Part shown: positions 7,747 to 18,099 of the stretch, one piece after another
Layout: the number at the start of each line of letters is the position of its first letter
Numbering within the stretch: position 1 is the first letter of the stretch
Source of the DNA: Betaproteobacteria bacterium
GTDB lineage: Bacteria > Pseudomonadota > Gammaproteobacteria > Burkholderiales > Burkholderiaceae_C
Direction of reading: 5' to 3'
Assembly: GCA_947453725.1 (NCBI GenBank)
Contig: CANGHH010000001.1
Span: forward strand, 1-64,000
Length of the DNA stretch: 64,000 nucleotides
Notes under the pieces: generated by a model
The model's input: only the letters and a program-made list of their open reading frames with translations
What the model was told of the DNA's origin: nothing
The model's database searches: none
Position numbers and translations under genes: made by a program

Positions 7747-8829
7747 GTGGCTATCTCTGCTGCGCCCGCACCGCTGGACCGCGTCCGCATCGCCGTGGAC
7801 TGCATGGGCGGCGACCACGGGCCTTCGGTCACGCTGCCGGCCTGCCGGGCTTTCCTGGCCGCGCACCCGAACGCCGACCTGATCCTGGTCGGCCAGGCGC
7901 CTGCGCTGGCCGCGGCCCAGGGCTGGCCGCGCTGCACGCTGGTCACCGCGACCGAAGTCGTGTCGATGGACGATTCCATCGAAGTGGCGCTGCGCCGCAA
8001 GCGCGACTCGTCGATGCGCGTGGCCCTCCATCAGGTCAAGGACGGCGCCGACGCCTGCGTCTCGGCCGGCAACACCGGTGCGCTGATGGCGCTGGCCCGT
8101 TTCCTGTTGAAGACGCTGGACGGCATCGACCGCCCGGCCATCGCCACCGTGATGCCCAACCGCCAGGACGGCTACACGACGGTGCTCGACCTCGGCGCCA
8201 ACGTCGATTGCACGCCCGAACACCTGCTGCAGTTTGCGGTGATGGGCAGCGCGCTGGTGTCGGCGGTGGACGGTACGGCCGAGCCGACGGTGGGCCTGCT
8301 GAACATCGGCGAAGAGGCCATCAAGGGCAGTGAAACCATCAAGCGCGCCGGCGAACTGCTGCGTGCGGCCGGCGCTGCCGGGCAGATCCGCTTCGTCGGC
8401 AACGTCGAAGGCAACGACATCTTCAAGGGCACGGTGGACGTGGTGGTCTGCGACGGTTTCGTCGGCAATGTGCTGCTGAAGACCAGCGAAGGCCTGGCTT
8501 CGATGCTGGGCGAATTCATCAAGCAGGAATTCACCCGCGGCCCCTACGCCAAGCTGGCCGCGCTGGTCGCGCTGCCGGTGCTGAAGCGTTTCAAGCACCG
8601 CGTCGACCCGCGCCGCTACAACGGGGCGGCCCTGCTCGGCCTGCGCGGCCTGGTCTTCAAGAGCCATGGTTCGGCCGACGCCTACGCCTTCGAACAGGCG
8701 TTGGCCCGGGCTTATGATGCCGCGCGCAACCGGCTGCTCGACCGGGTGCACGACCGCATTGGCGGCGCGGTGGCTGCCGGCTCGTCGGCGTCGGCAACCG
8801 GCGACGCTGGCTTGGAATCCGCTGCATGA
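7747..8829 (+). CDS. plsX: Phosphate acyltransferase PlsX
   Basis: A 360-residue protein with a GTG start. [12 protein letters not shown] at the N-terminus, [13 protein letters not shown] and [16 protein letters not shown] motifs (here [17 protein letters not shown]) identify PlsX, which converts acyl-ACP to acyl-phosphate, the donor for PlsY in phospholipid synthesis. It acts at the inner face of the cytoplasmic membrane. Its stop overlaps the fabH start (ATGA), coupling phospholipid and fatty acid synthesis genes. Confidence 0.96.
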   Translation: MAISAAPAPLDRVRIAVDCMGGDHGPSVTLPACRAFLAAHPNADLILVGQAPALAAAQGWPRCTLVTATEVVSMDDSIEVALRRKRDSSMRVALHQVKDGADACVSAGNTGALMALARFLLKTLDGIDRPAIATVMPNRQDGYTTVLDLGANVDCTPEHLLQFAVMGSALVSAVDGTAEPTVGLLNIGEEAIKGSETIKRAGELLRAAGAAGQIRFVGNVEGNDIFKGTVDVVVCDGFVGNVLLKTSEGLASMLGEFIKQEFTRGPYAKLAALVALPVLKRFKHRVDPRRYNGAALLGLRGLVFKSHGSADAYAFEQALARAYDAARNRLLDRVHDRIGGAVAAGSSASATGDAGLESAA

Positions 8830-9839
8830 ACCCACAGGCCTCAGTCCCCAACCCCGGCAGCGCCCCGCGTTACGCCCGCATCACCGGCACCGGCAGCCAC
8901 CTGCCGCCACGCCGCCTGAGCAACGCCGACATGGTCGGCCTGCTGGCCGAGCGCGGCCTGGAGACCAGCGACGAGTGGATCGTCGAGCGCACCGGCATCC
9001 GCGCCCGCCACTTCGCTGCCGACGGCGTCCATGCCAGCGACCTCGCCCTGCACGCAGCGCGCGCCGCGCTGGAAGCCGCCGGCCGCAGCGCCGCCGACGT
9101 CGACCTGATCATCGTGGCCACGTCGACGCCCGACATGGTCTTCCCGTCCACCGCCTGCATCCTGCAGAACAAGCTCGGCGCCAACGGCTGCGCGGCTTTC
9201 GACCTGCAGGCCGTGTGCTCGGGCTTCGTCTACGCGCTGGCCGTGGCCGACGCGATGATCCGTGCGGGCGGCGCGCGCTGCGCGCTGGTGGTCGGCGCCG
9301 AGGTCTTCTCGCGCATCCTCGACTTCAACGACCGCACGACCTGCGTGCTGTTCGGCGACGGCGCCGGCGCCGTGGTGCTCGAAGCCAGCGACGAGCCGGG
9401 CATCCTGGCCACCGACCTGCACGCCGACGGCAAGCATGTCGGCATCCTGTGCGTGCCGGGCCATGTGGCCGGCGGGCAGGTGCTGGGCGACCCGCTGCTG
9501 AAGATGGACGGCCCGGCGGTGTTCAAGCTCGCCGTCGGCGTGCTCGACAGCGCGGCGCGCGCGGTGCTGGCCAAGGCCGGGCTGACCGAGGCCGACGTCG
9601 ACTGGCTGATTCCGCACCAGGCCAACATCCGCATCATGCAGGGCACGGCGAAAAAGCTGAAGCTGTCGCTCGACAAGGTCATCGTCACCGTCGACGAGCA
9701 CGGCAACACCTCGGCCGCCTCGGTGCCGCTGGCGCTGGACGCCGCCGTGCGCAGCGGCCGCGTGCAGCGCGGCCAGACGCTGCTGCTCGAAGGCGTCGGC
9801 GGCGGTTTCACCTGGGGCGCCGTGCTGCTGCGCTACTGA
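8826..9839 (+). CDS. fabH: 3-oxoacyl-ACP synthase III (KAS III)
   Basis: A 337-residue condensing enzyme that starts fatty acid synthesis from acetyl-CoA and malonyl-ACP. The catalytic triad is visible: Cys in [12 protein letters not shown], His in [10 protein letters not shown] and Asn in [10 protein letters not shown]. The [10 protein letters not shown] block that binds CoA is present. The length is normal for the family, with a slightly extended N-terminus. It starts inside the plsX stop codon. Confidence 0.96.
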   Translation: MNPQASVPNPGSAPRYARITGTGSHLPPRRLSNADMVGLLAERGLETSDEWIVERTGIRARHFAADGVHASDLALHAARAALEAAGRSAADVDLIIVATSTPDMVFPSTACILQNKLGANGCAAFDLQAVCSGFVYALAVADAMIRAGGARCALVVGAEVFSRILDFNDRTTCVLFGDGAGAVVLEASDEPGILATDLHADGKHVGILCVPGHVAGGQVLGDPLLKMDGPAVFKLAVGVLDSAARAVLAKAGLTEADVDWLIPHQANIRIMQGTAKKLKLSLDKVIVTVDEHGNTSAASVPLALDAAVRSGRVQRGQTLLLEGVGGGFTWGAVLLRY

Positions 9840-9882
9840 ACGCGCCCGTCCTGTACACCAGACTTTGCTGACGACACTTCCG

Positions 9883-10821
9883 ATGCCTGCTTTCGCTTTC
9901 GTCTTTCCCGGTCAGGGTTCGCAGTCCGTCGGCATGCTCGACGCCTGGGGCGACCACCCGGCCGTCAAGGCCACGCTCGATGAAGCCGCGGCCGCGCTCG
10001 GCGAAGACCTCGGCGGGCTGATCCACGCCGGCCCGAAAGAGGCGCTCGAGCTCACGACGAACACCCAGCCGGTGATGCTGGCCTCGGCCATCGCCTGCTA
10101 CCGCGCCTGGCGCGCCGAAGGCGGCGCCGAACCGGCTGCCGTGGCCGGTCATTCGCTGGGCGAATACAGCGCGCTGGTGGCTGCCGAAGCGCTGACGCTG
10201 GCCGAAGCGCTGCCGCTGGTCCGCCTGCGCGCGCAGGCCATGCAACAGGCCGTGCCGGTGGGCGCCGGCGCGATGGCCGCCATCCTGGGCCTCGACGCCG
10301 CCGTGGTCGCCGCCGGCTGCGCCGAGGTGGCTGCGGCCAGCGGCGAAGCCGTCGCACCGGCCAACTTCAACGACCCCAAGCAGACCGTCATCGCCGGCAG
10401 CAAGGCCGGCGTCGACCTGGCCTGCGAGAAGCTGAAAGGCCTGGGCGCCAAGCGCGCCTTGCTGCTGGCCGTGTCGGCACCTTTCCATTCGGCGTTGATG
10501 AAGCCGGCGGCCGAAGTGCTGCGCGAGCGGCTGGCCCGCGTGGCCATCCGCTCGCCCCGCATTCCGGTGGTCAACAACATCGACGTGGCCGTGCAGACCG
10601 AGCCCGACGCCATCCGCGACGCGCTCGTCCGCCAGGCCTTCGGCCCGGTGCGCTGGGTCGAGGTGACGCAGGCGCTGCGGGCGCGCGGCCTGCAGCACAT
10701 CTTCGAATGCGGGCCGGGCAAGGTGCTGGCCGGCCTGGTCAAGCGCATCGACGCCGAGATCGTCACCACCACGGTGCTGGACCCGGCCAGCCTGGCGCTG
10801 GCGAAAGGCCTGCTGGCATGA
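9883..10821 (+). CDS. fabD: Malonyl-CoA:ACP transacylase
   Basis: A 312-residue protein. FVFPGQGSQSVGM at the N-terminus, the nucleophile Ser in AGHSLGEYSAL (about residue 92) and the catalytic His in APFHSALM are all in place. It loads malonyl groups on ACP. The frame is also open from a TTG at 9865, but the ATG at 9883 gives the normal family N-terminus. Its stop overlaps the fabG start (ATGA). Confidence 0.96.
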   Translation: MPAFAFVFPGQGSQSVGMLDAWGDHPAVKATLDEAAAALGEDLGGLIHAGPKEALELTTNTQPVMLASAIACYRAWRAEGGAEPAAVAGHSLGEYSALVAAEALTLAEALPLVRLRAQAMQQAVPVGAGAMAAILGLDAAVVAAGCAEVAAASGEAVAPANFNDPKQTVIAGSKAGVDLACEKLKGLGAKRALLLAVSAPFHSALMKPAAEVLRERLARVAIRSPRIPVVNNIDVAVQTEPDAIRDALVRQAFGPVRWVEVTQALRARGLQHIFECGPGKVLAGLVKRIDAEIVTTTVLDPASLALAKGLLA

Positions 10822-11591
10822 GCGACGCACCGAACACGGCTGCAAGGGCAACCGCACCGGCCGGGCAGGTCGCCCTGGTCACCGGCGCCACGCGCGGCAT
10901 CGGCCGGGCCATCGCGCTGGCGCTGGCCGCTGCGGGCTACCGCGTCACCGGTACCGCGACCTCGGCCGCCGGCGCCGCCAGCATCGGCGAAGCGCTGGCC
11001 GGCTTCCCCGGCTGCCAGGGCATCGTCCTCGACGTCACCGACGGTCCGGCGCTCGATGCCGCCATCGACGCCCTCGTCAAGGCGCAGGGCGGCCTGCACG
11101 TGCTGGTCAACAACGCCGGCATCACGCGTGACGGCCTGTCGATGCGGATGAAGGACGACGACTGGGACGCGGTCCACGACACCAACCTGAAGGCCGTCTT
11201 CCGCGCCTGCCGAGCCGCCACCCGGCCGATGATGAAGCAGCGCTACGGCCGGCTGATCAACATCACCTCGGTGGTCGGCGCCATCGGCAACGCCGGCCAG
11301 GCCAACTACGCGGCGGCCAAGGCCGGCGTGGCTGGCCTGACGCGCGCGCTGGCGCGCGAACTGGGCGGCCGCAACATCACCGCCAACTGCGTCGCGCCGG
11401 GCTTCATCGCCACCGACATGACGCAGGGCCTGCCCGACGCCGTGAAGACCGCCTTGCTGGCGCAGATCCCGCTGGGCCGCCTGGGTGCGGCCGAGGATGT
11501 GGCACATGCCGTGCTGTTCCTGGCCAGCCCCGAGGCCGGCTACATCACCGGCACCGAACTGGCTGTCAATGGCGGCATGCACATGGGTTGA
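10818..11591 (+). CDS. fabG: 3-oxoacyl-ACP reductase
   Basis: A 257-residue short-chain dehydrogenase. NADPH-binding VTGATRGIGRAIA, NNAG motif (LVNNAGITRDG), and the catalytic Ser-Tyr-Lys (SVVGAIGN, then NYAAAKAG) are present. The C-terminus GYITGTELAVNGGMHMG is typical. It reduces 3-oxoacyl-ACP in elongation. The N-terminus is about 10 residues longer than in E. coli. It is translationally coupled to fabD. Confidence 0.95.
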   Translation: MSDAPNTAARATAPAGQVALVTGATRGIGRAIALALAAAGYRVTGTATSAAGAASIGEALAGFPGCQGIVLDVTDGPALDAAIDALVKAQGGLHVLVNNAGITRDGLSMRMKDDDWDAVHDTNLKAVFRACRAATRPMMKQRYGRLINITSVVGAIGNAGQANYAAAKAGVAGLTRALARELGGRNITANCVAPGFIATDMTQGLPDAVKTALLAQIPLGRLGAAEDVAHAVLFLASPEAGYITGTELAVNGGMHMG

Positions 11592-11939
<348 letters not shown>

Positions 11940-11945
11940 TTTCCG

Positions 11946-13190
11946 GTGACCCGTCGTCGCGTCGTCGTCACGGGCCTCGGGCTCGTGAGCCCGGTGGGCA
12001 ATTCGGTGTCCGAAGGCTGGGCCAACGTGTTGGCCGGCCGCTCGGGCATCGACCTGATCACGAAGTTCGATGCGTCGAACTTCGCCTGCCGCTTTGCCGG
12101 TGAGGTCAAGGGCTTCAAGATCGAGGATTACATCCCCGCGAAAGAAGCCCGCCACATGGATGCCTTCATCCATTTCGGCATGGCGGCCGCCATGCAGGCC
12201 GTGCAGGACGCCGGGCTGCCGCATGGCGACACGCTGAGCGAAGACGAGGCCGAGCGCATCGGCTGTCTGGTCGGTTCGGGGATCGGCGGTCTGCCGATGA
12301 TCGAGCAGACCGACGGCGAGTACCGCGAACGCGGTCCGCGCCGCATCTCGCCCTTCTTCGTGCCGGCCTCGATCATCAACATGATCTCGGGCCATGTCTC
12401 GATCCAGTACGGCTACACCGGCCCGAATCTGGCCATCGTGACGGCCTGCACGACCGGCCTGCACGCCATCGGCGAAGCCGGGCGGCTGATCGAGTACGGC
12501 GACGCCGACGTGATGATCGCCGGCGGCGCCGAAAGCACGGTCTCGCCGCTGGGCGTCGGCGGTTTCGCGGCGGCGCGCGCGCTGTCGACCCGCAACGACG
12601 ATCCCAAGACGGCCTCGCGCCCCTGGGACCGCGACCGCGACGGCTTCGTGCTGGGCGAGGGCGCGGGCGTGGTGGTGCTCGAAGAGTACGAACACGCCAG
12701 GAAGCGCGGCGCCAAGATCTACGCCGAACTGCTGGGTTTCGGCATGGGTGCCGACGCGCACCACATGACGGCGCCCAACGTCGACGGCCCCAAGCGCAGC
12801 ATGAAGGCCGCGCTGCGCAACGCCGGCGTCAATGCCAGCGCGGTGCAGTACCTGAATGCGCACGGCACCAGCACACCGCTGGGCGACGCCAACGAAACCA
12901 ATGCCATCAAGCTGGCCTTCGGTGACCACGCGAAGCAGCTGGTGGTGAACTCGACCAAGTCGATGACCGGTCACCTGCTGGGCGGCGCCGGCGGCATCGA
13001 GTCGGTGTTCACGGTGCTGGCACTGCACCACCAGGTGTCCCCGCCGACGATCAACATCTTCAACCAGGACCCGGACTGCGACCTGGACTACTGCGCCAAC
13101 GAGGCGCGGCAGATGAAGATCGAAGTCGCCGTGAAGAACAACTTCGGCTTCGGCGGCACCAACGGCACGCTGGTCTTCCGCCGCGTCTGA
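11946..13190 (+). CDS. fabF: 3-oxoacyl-ACP synthase II (KAS II)
   Basis: A 414-residue elongation condensing enzyme with a GTG start. The Cys-His-His catalytic set is visible: [28 protein letters not shown] and [12 protein letters not shown]. The length is normal. It extends acyl-ACP with malonyl-ACP and, in bacteria of this group, adjusts membrane fluidity with temperature. It is followed six bases later by a small membrane protein gene. Confidence 0.96.
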   Translation: MTRRRVVVTGLGLVSPVGNSVSEGWANVLAGRSGIDLITKFDASNFACRFAGEVKGFKIEDYIPAKEARHMDAFIHFGMAAAMQAVQDAGLPHGDTLSEDEAERIGCLVGSGIGGLPMIEQTDGEYRERGPRRISPFFVPASIINMISGHVSIQYGYTGPNLAIVTACTTGLHAIGEAGRLIEYGDADVMIAGGAESTVSPLGVGGFAAARALSTRNDDPKTASRPWDRDRDGFVLGEGAGVVVLEEYEHARKRGAKIYAELLGFGMGADAHHMTAPNVDGPKRSMKAALRNAGVNASAVQYLNAHGTSTPLGDANETNAIKLAFGDHAKQLVVNSTKSMTGHLLGGAGGIESVFTVLALHHQVSPPTINIFNQDPDCDLDYCANEARQMKIEVAVKNNFGFGGTNGTLVFRRV

Positions 13191-13196
13191 TCGGCC

Positions 13197-13610
13197 ATGC
13201 GGGCCGCGCCCCCCGTCAGCCTGCGCTGCTCGGGCGGGTGGTGGTGGCGCGGTCTGCAGACCGCTTTGCCGGCCCTGGCGGCGGCGGCCTGCGGCGTCTG
13301 GGCCTTGCAATGGGCCCGGCAGCCGCCGGGCTGGGCTGCGGTGCCGGCGCTCGCGGTGGCCGCGCTGGCGTGGCGCCTGGCCGCGCCGCGTGGGGTTGAA
13401 CTGGTCTGGGATGGCCAGCGCTGGACGGCCGACGGCCTGCCGGGCCAGCTGGACGTGATGCTCGATGCCGGCAGCGTGCTGCTGCTGCGCCTGCGGCCCG
13501 ACGCTGATCGCGGGTGCCGGCCGCGCTGGATCGCCGTCAGCGCCCGCGAAGCCGGCCCCGCGATGCACGGCCTGCGCGTGGCCGTCTACCAGCGCTCGCC
13601 CGGCCCCTGA
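13197..13610 (+). CDS. Small membrane protein between fabF and rpoE (YgfX-like)
   Basis: A 137-residue protein with two predicted hydrophobic segments in the first 65 residues (about 20-38 and 45-62) followed by a soluble beta-rich half. Proteins of this size and layout are found at this spot in many Burkholderiales and resemble YgfX/CptA-like proteins, but similarity is weak and no catalytic motif is seen. The stop (TGA) is immediately followed by the rpoE ATG, so it is probably cotranscribed with the sigma factor. Confidence 0.6.
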   Translation: MRAAPPVSLRCSGGWWWRGLQTALPALAAAACGVWALQWARQPPGWAAVPALAVAALAWRLAAPRGVELVWDGQRWTADGLPGQLDVMLDAGSVLLLRLRPDADRGCRPRWIAVSAREAGPAMHGLRVAVYQRSPGP

Positions 13611-14219
13611 ATGGCCGATACCGACCTCGATGCCGGCCTGGTCCAGCGCGCCCAGCGCGGTGATTTGCGCGCTTTCGAAATGCTGGTCGTCAAGTACCAG
13701 CGGCGCGTCGAAAGGCTGATCGGCCGCATGGTGCGCGACGCCGCCCTGGTGCAGGACATCGCGCAGGAAAGTTTCATCCGCGCCTACCGCGCGTTGCCGC
13801 AGTTCCGCGGCGAGGCGGCTTTCTACACCTGGCTGTACCGCATCGCCGTCAACACCGCGAAGCAGGCCTTGGCCGACATGAAGCGCGACCCGCTGCTGTT
13901 CGAGTCGGCGCGCGGCGCGGACGACGACAGCGATGAAACTTTCCGGCCTGAGAATGAACCAATCGACGGCGCGACGCCCGAAGCCCTGTTGGCCAGCAAG
14001 GAAATCGCCGCCGCCGTGAACGCTGCGATCGAAGCGCTGACCGAAGACCTGCGTGTGGCCATCACGCTGCGCGAGATCGAAGGCCTGAGTTACGAGGACA
14101 TCGCTGAAGCCATGAACTGCCCCATCGGTACCGTGCGCTCGCGCATCTTTCGTGCTCGTGACGCCATCGCCGCGCGCCTGCGGCCCTTGCTCGACGCCCA
14201 GGACGGCAAGCGTTGGTAG
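13611..14219 (+). CDS. rpoE: RNA polymerase sigma factor RpoE (extracytoplasmic stress)
   Basis: A 202-residue ECF sigma factor. Region 2 (FEMLVVKYQRRVERLIGRMV, then VQDIAQESFIRAYRAL and FYTWLYRIAVNTAK) and region 4 (LREIEGLSYEDIAEAMNCPI then GTVRSRIFRARDAI) are typical of RpoE/AlgU. It directs transcription of envelope repair genes. The downstream rseA, rseB and mucD form the standard control module: membrane anti-sigma, periplasmic sensor and protease. Confidence 0.95.
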   Translation: MADTDLDAGLVQRAQRGDLRAFEMLVVKYQRRVERLIGRMVRDAALVQDIAQESFIRAYRALPQFRGEAAFYTWLYRIAVNTAKQALADMKRDPLLFESARGADDDSDETFRPENEPIDGATPEALLASKEIAAAVNAAIEALTEDLRVAITLREIEGLSYEDIAEAMNCPIGTVRSRIFRARDAIAARLRPLLDAQDGKRW

Positions 14220-14300
14220 CGTTGCGCCTGCCCATCGCCCCAGCCACGCCACGCGCCGAGCGCCCGCCGAAACACCCGCCAGCCCCGCACGAACACCGCC

Positions 14301-14885
14301 ATGCCTGCCCAAACCGACGCGCCCCAGACTGCTCTCGATGACGACGAACAGGACCGCCTGTGGCTGTCGGCCTGCGCCGACGGCGAGGCCCAGGCCCTCG
14401 AGCCGGCCTGCCGCGCCTGGCGCGAAGGCGCCGGCGCCCGGCAAGCCTGGCACCGCTACCACCTGATCGGCGACGCGATGCGGTCAGAAGCCCTGGCCAG
14501 CGCGCCGGCCCACGACGCCGCCTTCCTGGCCGGGTTGCGCCTGCGCCTGGCGGCCGAACCCGTGGTGCTGACGCCGGCCGCGCGCCCGGCCTGGCGCCTG
14601 CCGGCGGCGCTGGCGGCCAGCCTGCTGCTGGTGGGCGGGGCCTTCACGGTGGCGCGTCTCGGTCCGGTGCCAGCCGGCCTGGAAGCCGCGGCCGGCGGGG
14701 CGTCGGCCCCGGTGCTGGCGCTGGCCGACCTGCCGCCCGGCGGCGGCACGGCGCTGATCACCGACCCGCGGCTGGAAGAATTCCTGCGTGCCCACCAGGC
14801 CATGGGGGGGGGCCTGCAGGCCGCCGCGCCGGGCGGCAGCCTGCGCCGGGTCGAAGGCAGCGCTGCCGCCCTGGTCCGCCCCTGA
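14301..14885 (+). CDS. rseA: Anti-sigma-E factor RseA (MucA-like)
   Basis: A 194-residue single-pass membrane protein. The N-terminal cytosolic half has WLSACADGEA and WHRYHLIGDAMRSE, the RseA sigma-binding motif. A transmembrane helix (about residues 95-117) and an Ala/Gly-rich periplasmic part follow. It holds RpoE at the membrane until proteolysis. The start is the ATG after an 81-base gap from rpoE. Its TGA overlaps the rseB ATG. Confidence 0.85.
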   Translation: MPAQTDAPQTALDDDEQDRLWLSACADGEAQALEPACRAWREGAGARQAWHRYHLIGDAMRSEALASAPAHDAAFLAGLRLRLAAEPVVLTPAARPAWRLPAALAASLLLVGGAFTVARLGPVPAGLEAAAGGASAPVLALADLPPGGGTALITDPRLEEFLRAHQAMGGGLQAAAPGGSLRRVEGSAAALVRP

Positions 14886-15949
14886 TGCATTTGACCAGCC
14901 TGCCCGTGTGGCCGATGCGGGCCGCGGCTCTGCTGCAAGCGGCGCTGTTGGCGCTGTCTGCGCAGGCCGCGCCCGAGGCGCCGGCCCTGGCCGCGGCGGC
15001 CGAGTCCCGCGTCTGGATCCAGCGCATCCACGCCGCCGCCAACACCGGCAACTACCAGGGCACGCTGGTCTTCAGCGCCGGCGGCACGCTGTCCAGTTCC
15101 CGCGTCGGCCACTACGCCGTCGGCGATCAGGTCTACGAACAGCTCGACGCGCTGGACGGCCGCGAGCAGCGCATCCTTCGCCACAACGACGCGGTGCAGA
15201 CGCTGTGGCCGCAGACGCGGACGGCCGTCGTCGAAAAGCGCGAGACGCTGCCCGGCTGGTCGACCACGCCGCAGGCCGTCGAGCCGCAGGCGCTGGAGCA
15301 CTACGACATGCGCCGTGAAGCCGACGGCCGCGTGGCCGGCCACGATGCCGCCGTCTTCCTGCTGCAGCCGCGCGATGGCCTGCGCTACGCGCAGCGCTTC
15401 TGGGCCGACATGGCCAGCGGTCTGATGCTGCGGGCCGACCTGCTGGCCCCGTCGGCGGCGGGCGCGGGGACGGGTGCCGCGTCGTCGCGCGCGGTGCTCG
15501 AATCGACCGCCTACTCGGAGGTCGCGATCGGCATCAAGCCGCAGCCCGATGCCGTGACGCTGGCGATGCAGCACCTGGGCAAACTCACCGGCTGGCGCAT
15601 CGTCAAGCCGCAGCAGCAACGCAGCACGCTGGACAGCGAAGGCTGGACATTGGCCAAGCCGGTGCCCGGTTTCCGGCTGGCCGGTTGCGTGCGCCGCGGC
15701 ATGGAAGCCACCGGCGACGACGAGCCGGTGCTGCAGGCGGTCTTCAGCGACGGGCTGACGCATGTCTCCTTGTTCGTCGAGCGCTTCAAGCCGCAGCGCC
15801 ACCGCAGCGAGATGCAGATGCAGGCCCAGAACGGTGCCACGGCCATGCTCACACAGCGCCGCGGCGAGCACTGGCTGACCGCGGTGGGCGATGTGCCGCT
15901 GGCCACGCTGCAGCTCTTCGCCGCAGCCCTCGACCGGCGGCGGCCTTGA
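14885..15949 (+). CDS. rseB: Periplasmic sigma-E regulator RseB (MucB)
   Basis: A 354-residue exported protein. A signal peptide ends near AQAAPEAP, then comes the LolA-like fold typical of MucB/RseB with NTGNYQGTLVFSAGG and the C-terminal GDVPLATLQLFAAAL. It binds RseA and senses mislocalised lipopolysaccharide or lipoproteins, delaying RseA cleavage. The start was placed at the ATG overlapping the rseA stop; the frame is open far upstream but that part is antifunctional shadow of rseA. Confidence 0.9.
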   Translation: MHLTSLPVWPMRAAALLQAALLALSAQAAPEAPALAAAAESRVWIQRIHAAANTGNYQGTLVFSAGGTLSSSRVGHYAVGDQVYEQLDALDGREQRILRHNDAVQTLWPQTRTAVVEKRETLPGWSTTPQAVEPQALEHYDMRREADGRVAGHDAAVFLLQPRDGLRYAQRFWADMASGLMLRADLLAPSAAGAGTGAASSRAVLESTAYSEVAIGIKPQPDAVTLAMQHLGKLTGWRIVKPQQQRSTLDSEGWTLAKPVPGFRLAGCVRRGMEATGDDEPVLQAVFSDGLTHVSLFVERFKPQRHRSEMQMQAQNGATAMLTQRRGEHWLTAVGDVPLATLQLFAAALDRRRP

Positions 15950-16082
15950 ACTGCGCGATGCAGGCCCGCAGATGCCCGGCTGGCGGCCGCAGAGGCCGCG
16001 GCGGCCGCGTGAATAGCCCTTTCCGACCGACGCCGGCGCCACCGGGTTCCAATCCGACTTCTCGATCCAGGACATTCATCGC

Positions 16083-17555
16083 ATGAACGCACTTCGCCCG
16101 ACTTCCACCCGCACCGGGTCCGGCCGCTTGGCAGCCGCTGCGGTGCTCTGCCTGCTGACGCTGACGGCGCTGCCGCCGGGGCTCAGCCACGCGCAGGCGG
16201 CACCAGCGCTGCAACTGCCCGATTTCACCGAGCTGGTCGAACGGGTGGGGCCGTCGGTGGTCAACATCCGGACCACCGAAAAGCGCGGCGCCGCAGCGGC
16301 CAGCGGCGAAGTCGATCCCAACATCGAGGAATTCTTCCGCCGCTTCGGCATCCCGATGCCGAACCGGCCCAACCCGCGCCAGGCGCCGCGCAACGAGGAA
16401 GAACCCCAGCCGCGCGGCGTCGGGTCCGGCTTCATCCTCAGCGCCGACGGCTACATCATGACCAACGCCCACGTCGTCGACGGCGCCGACGAGGTCATCG
16501 TCCGCCTGACCGACAAGCGCGAGTTCAAGGCGCGCCTCATCGGCGCCGACAAGCGCAGCGACGTCGCCGTGGTCAAGGTCGAGGCCGCCGGTCTGCCCTT
16601 CGTGAAGATCGGCGACGTCAGCCGGCTGAAGGTCGGCGAATGGGTGATGGCCATCGGCTCGCCCTTCGACCTCGACAACACCGTGACCGCCGGCATCGTC
16701 AGTGCCAAGCAGCGCGACACCGGCGACAGCTACCTGCCGCTGATCCAGACCGACGTGGCCATCAACCCGGGCAATTCGGGGGGGCCGCTGATCAACCTGC
16801 GCGGCGAGGTGGTCGGCATCAACTCGCAGATCTACAGCCGCTCGGGCGGCTACATGGGCATCAGCTTTGCCATTCCGATCGACGAGGCCACGCGTGTGGC
16901 CGAGCAGTTGCGCGCCAGCGGGCGCGTCAGTCGCGGCCGCATCGGTGTCGGCATCACGCAGGTCAGCAAGGAAGTCGCCGAGTCCATCGGCCTGGGCGCG
17001 CCACGCGGCGCGCTGGTCACCAGCGTCGAGAAGGACGGTCCGGCCGACAAGGCCGGCATCGAGGCCGGCGACATCCTGCTGAAGGTCGATGGCAAGGCGG
17101 TCGAGAAGTCGGCCGACCTGCCGCGCCTGATCGGCAGCGTCAAGCCGGGCGCCAAGACCACGCTGCAGTTGTTCCGCCGTGGCGGCACCAAGGACATCGG
17201 CGTGACGGTGGTCGAGTTCGAACCCGAGAAGCCCGTCAAGCGGGCCGCCGCCGAAGCCGGCAGCGCACCGGCCGCTGCCAAGAGCGTGCTCGGCATCACG
17301 GTGGCTGAGCTCACCGACGCGCAGAAGAAGGAGCTGCGCGTGCGCGGTGGCGTGAAGGTCGACGCGGTGGACGGCGTCGCAGCGCGGGCCGGCTTGCGCG
17401 AGGGTGACGTGATCCTGTCGGTCGACAACACCGAGATCGTCGACGGCAAGCAGTTCGCCACGGTGGCTGGCAAAGCCGAGAAGGCCAAGACCGTGACCCT
17501 GCTGGTGCGCCGGGGCGACTGGACCAACTACATCGTCATCCGCCCCGGCCGCTGA
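16083..17555 (+). CDS. mucD: Periplasmic serine protease DegP/MucD family
   Basis: A 490-residue protease/chaperone. A signal peptide ends near SHAQAA. The trypsin-like triad is His in MTNAHVVDG, Asp in RSDVAVVKV and Ser in NPGNSGGPL. Two PDZ domains follow (about residues 280-375 and 400-485). It degrades misfolded periplasmic proteins and lies at the end of the rpoE operon as in Pseudomonas algU-mucABCD. Confidence 0.95.
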   Translation: MNALRPTSTRTGSGRLAAAAVLCLLTLTALPPGLSHAQAAPALQLPDFTELVERVGPSVVNIRTTEKRGAAAASGEVDPNIEEFFRRFGIPMPNRPNPRQAPRNEEEPQPRGVGSGFILSADGYIMTNAHVVDGADEVIVRLTDKREFKARLIGADKRSDVAVVKVEAAGLPFVKIGDVSRLKVGEWVMAIGSPFDLDNTVTAGIVSAKQRDTGDSYLPLIQTDVAINPGNSGGPLINLRGEVVGINSQIYSRSGGYMGISFAIPIDEATRVAEQLRASGRVSRGRIGVGITQVSKEVAESIGLGAPRGALVTSVEKDGPADKAGIEAGDILLKVDGKAVEKSADLPRLIGSVKPGAKTTLQLFRRGGTKDIGVTVVEFEPEKPVKRAAAEAGSAPAAAKSVLGITVAELTDAQKKELRVRGGVKVDAVDGVAARAGLREGDVILSVDNTEIVDGKQFATVAGKAEKAKTVTLLVRRGDWTNYIVIRPGR

Positions 17556-17921
17556 TCGGCTGGCGGCCGCGCCGCCTTCACGCAGGCCCGGCCGCCAGTT
17601 GACTGCCAAGCGGGGTCTTTCCGCATCATGCAATTGCCGACCCATACCCTCGGGCCTGTGCGGTGCCGACTGAATCTTGCAAGTTAGTGACCTTTCACTT
17701 CGATGGCAAGAGCGCCGCGATGAGCGCATCGGCCGTTTAGAATAGCGGCGTGGAGACGGTGATTTGATAGCTGGAGTGTCCCAAAGGCAACCGCCAGGCC
17801 GAGGCCCGGCATGGGCCGGAATCCTGTGAACGACTTGTGGACAAGTTTCGCTGTCGGATCGCTGCAACGGCCGGAACGCCAGCCCCGACGCGGGGCCCAG
17901 GCGCGTCCTTTTGGCTACAAT

Positions 17922-17992
17922 AGGGTCCCAACAAGCAGTTGCCAAACGTTCTGTTGGAAGGCGCGTCACTCCATTGGACGCGCCTTTTTTTT
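17922..17992 (+). ncRNA. Candidate small RNA ending at an intrinsic terminator
   Basis: TACAAT (17916-17921) could be the -10 box of a transcript of about 65 bases. The RNA would fold into two hairpins: CCAACA (17928-17933) with TGTTGG (17952-17957), then the terminator. No -35 consensus is seen, and it could equally be the 3' end of a longer transcript. Confidence 0.3.
17958..17992 (+). terminator. Intrinsic terminator before lepA
   Basis: AAGGCGCGTC (17958-17967) pairs with GACGCGCCTT (17977-17986) across a 9-base loop and runs into eight T residues (17985-17992). This is the cleanest rho-independent terminator in the window. Confidence 0.85.
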
Positions 17993-18099
17993 GTTCACGG
18001 CACCGGCCTGGCGGCCCTTCACATCGCTGCGCGATATGAGCCTCCAACGCAGCGGCTGCGCCGCCGCAGCCTCAGCCGGAGGCTTCGCTGTTTGATCGC

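Larger units (their letters stand above)
17556..18099. other. Intergenic region between mucD and lepA
   Basis: No convincing protein gene. It holds a 9-bp stem hairpin right after mucD (CTGGCGGCC 17560-17568 with GGCCGCCAG 17590-17598), a -10-like TAGAAT near 17738, a TACAAT box at 17916 and an intrinsic terminator at 17958-17992. The stretch 18000-18099 leads into lepA. The terminator separates the rpoE and lepA operons or ends a small RNA. Confidence 0.6.

Noticed and set aside
17811..18095. 94-codon frame before lepA
   Set aside because: It runs through the intrinsic terminator and has no family resemblance.
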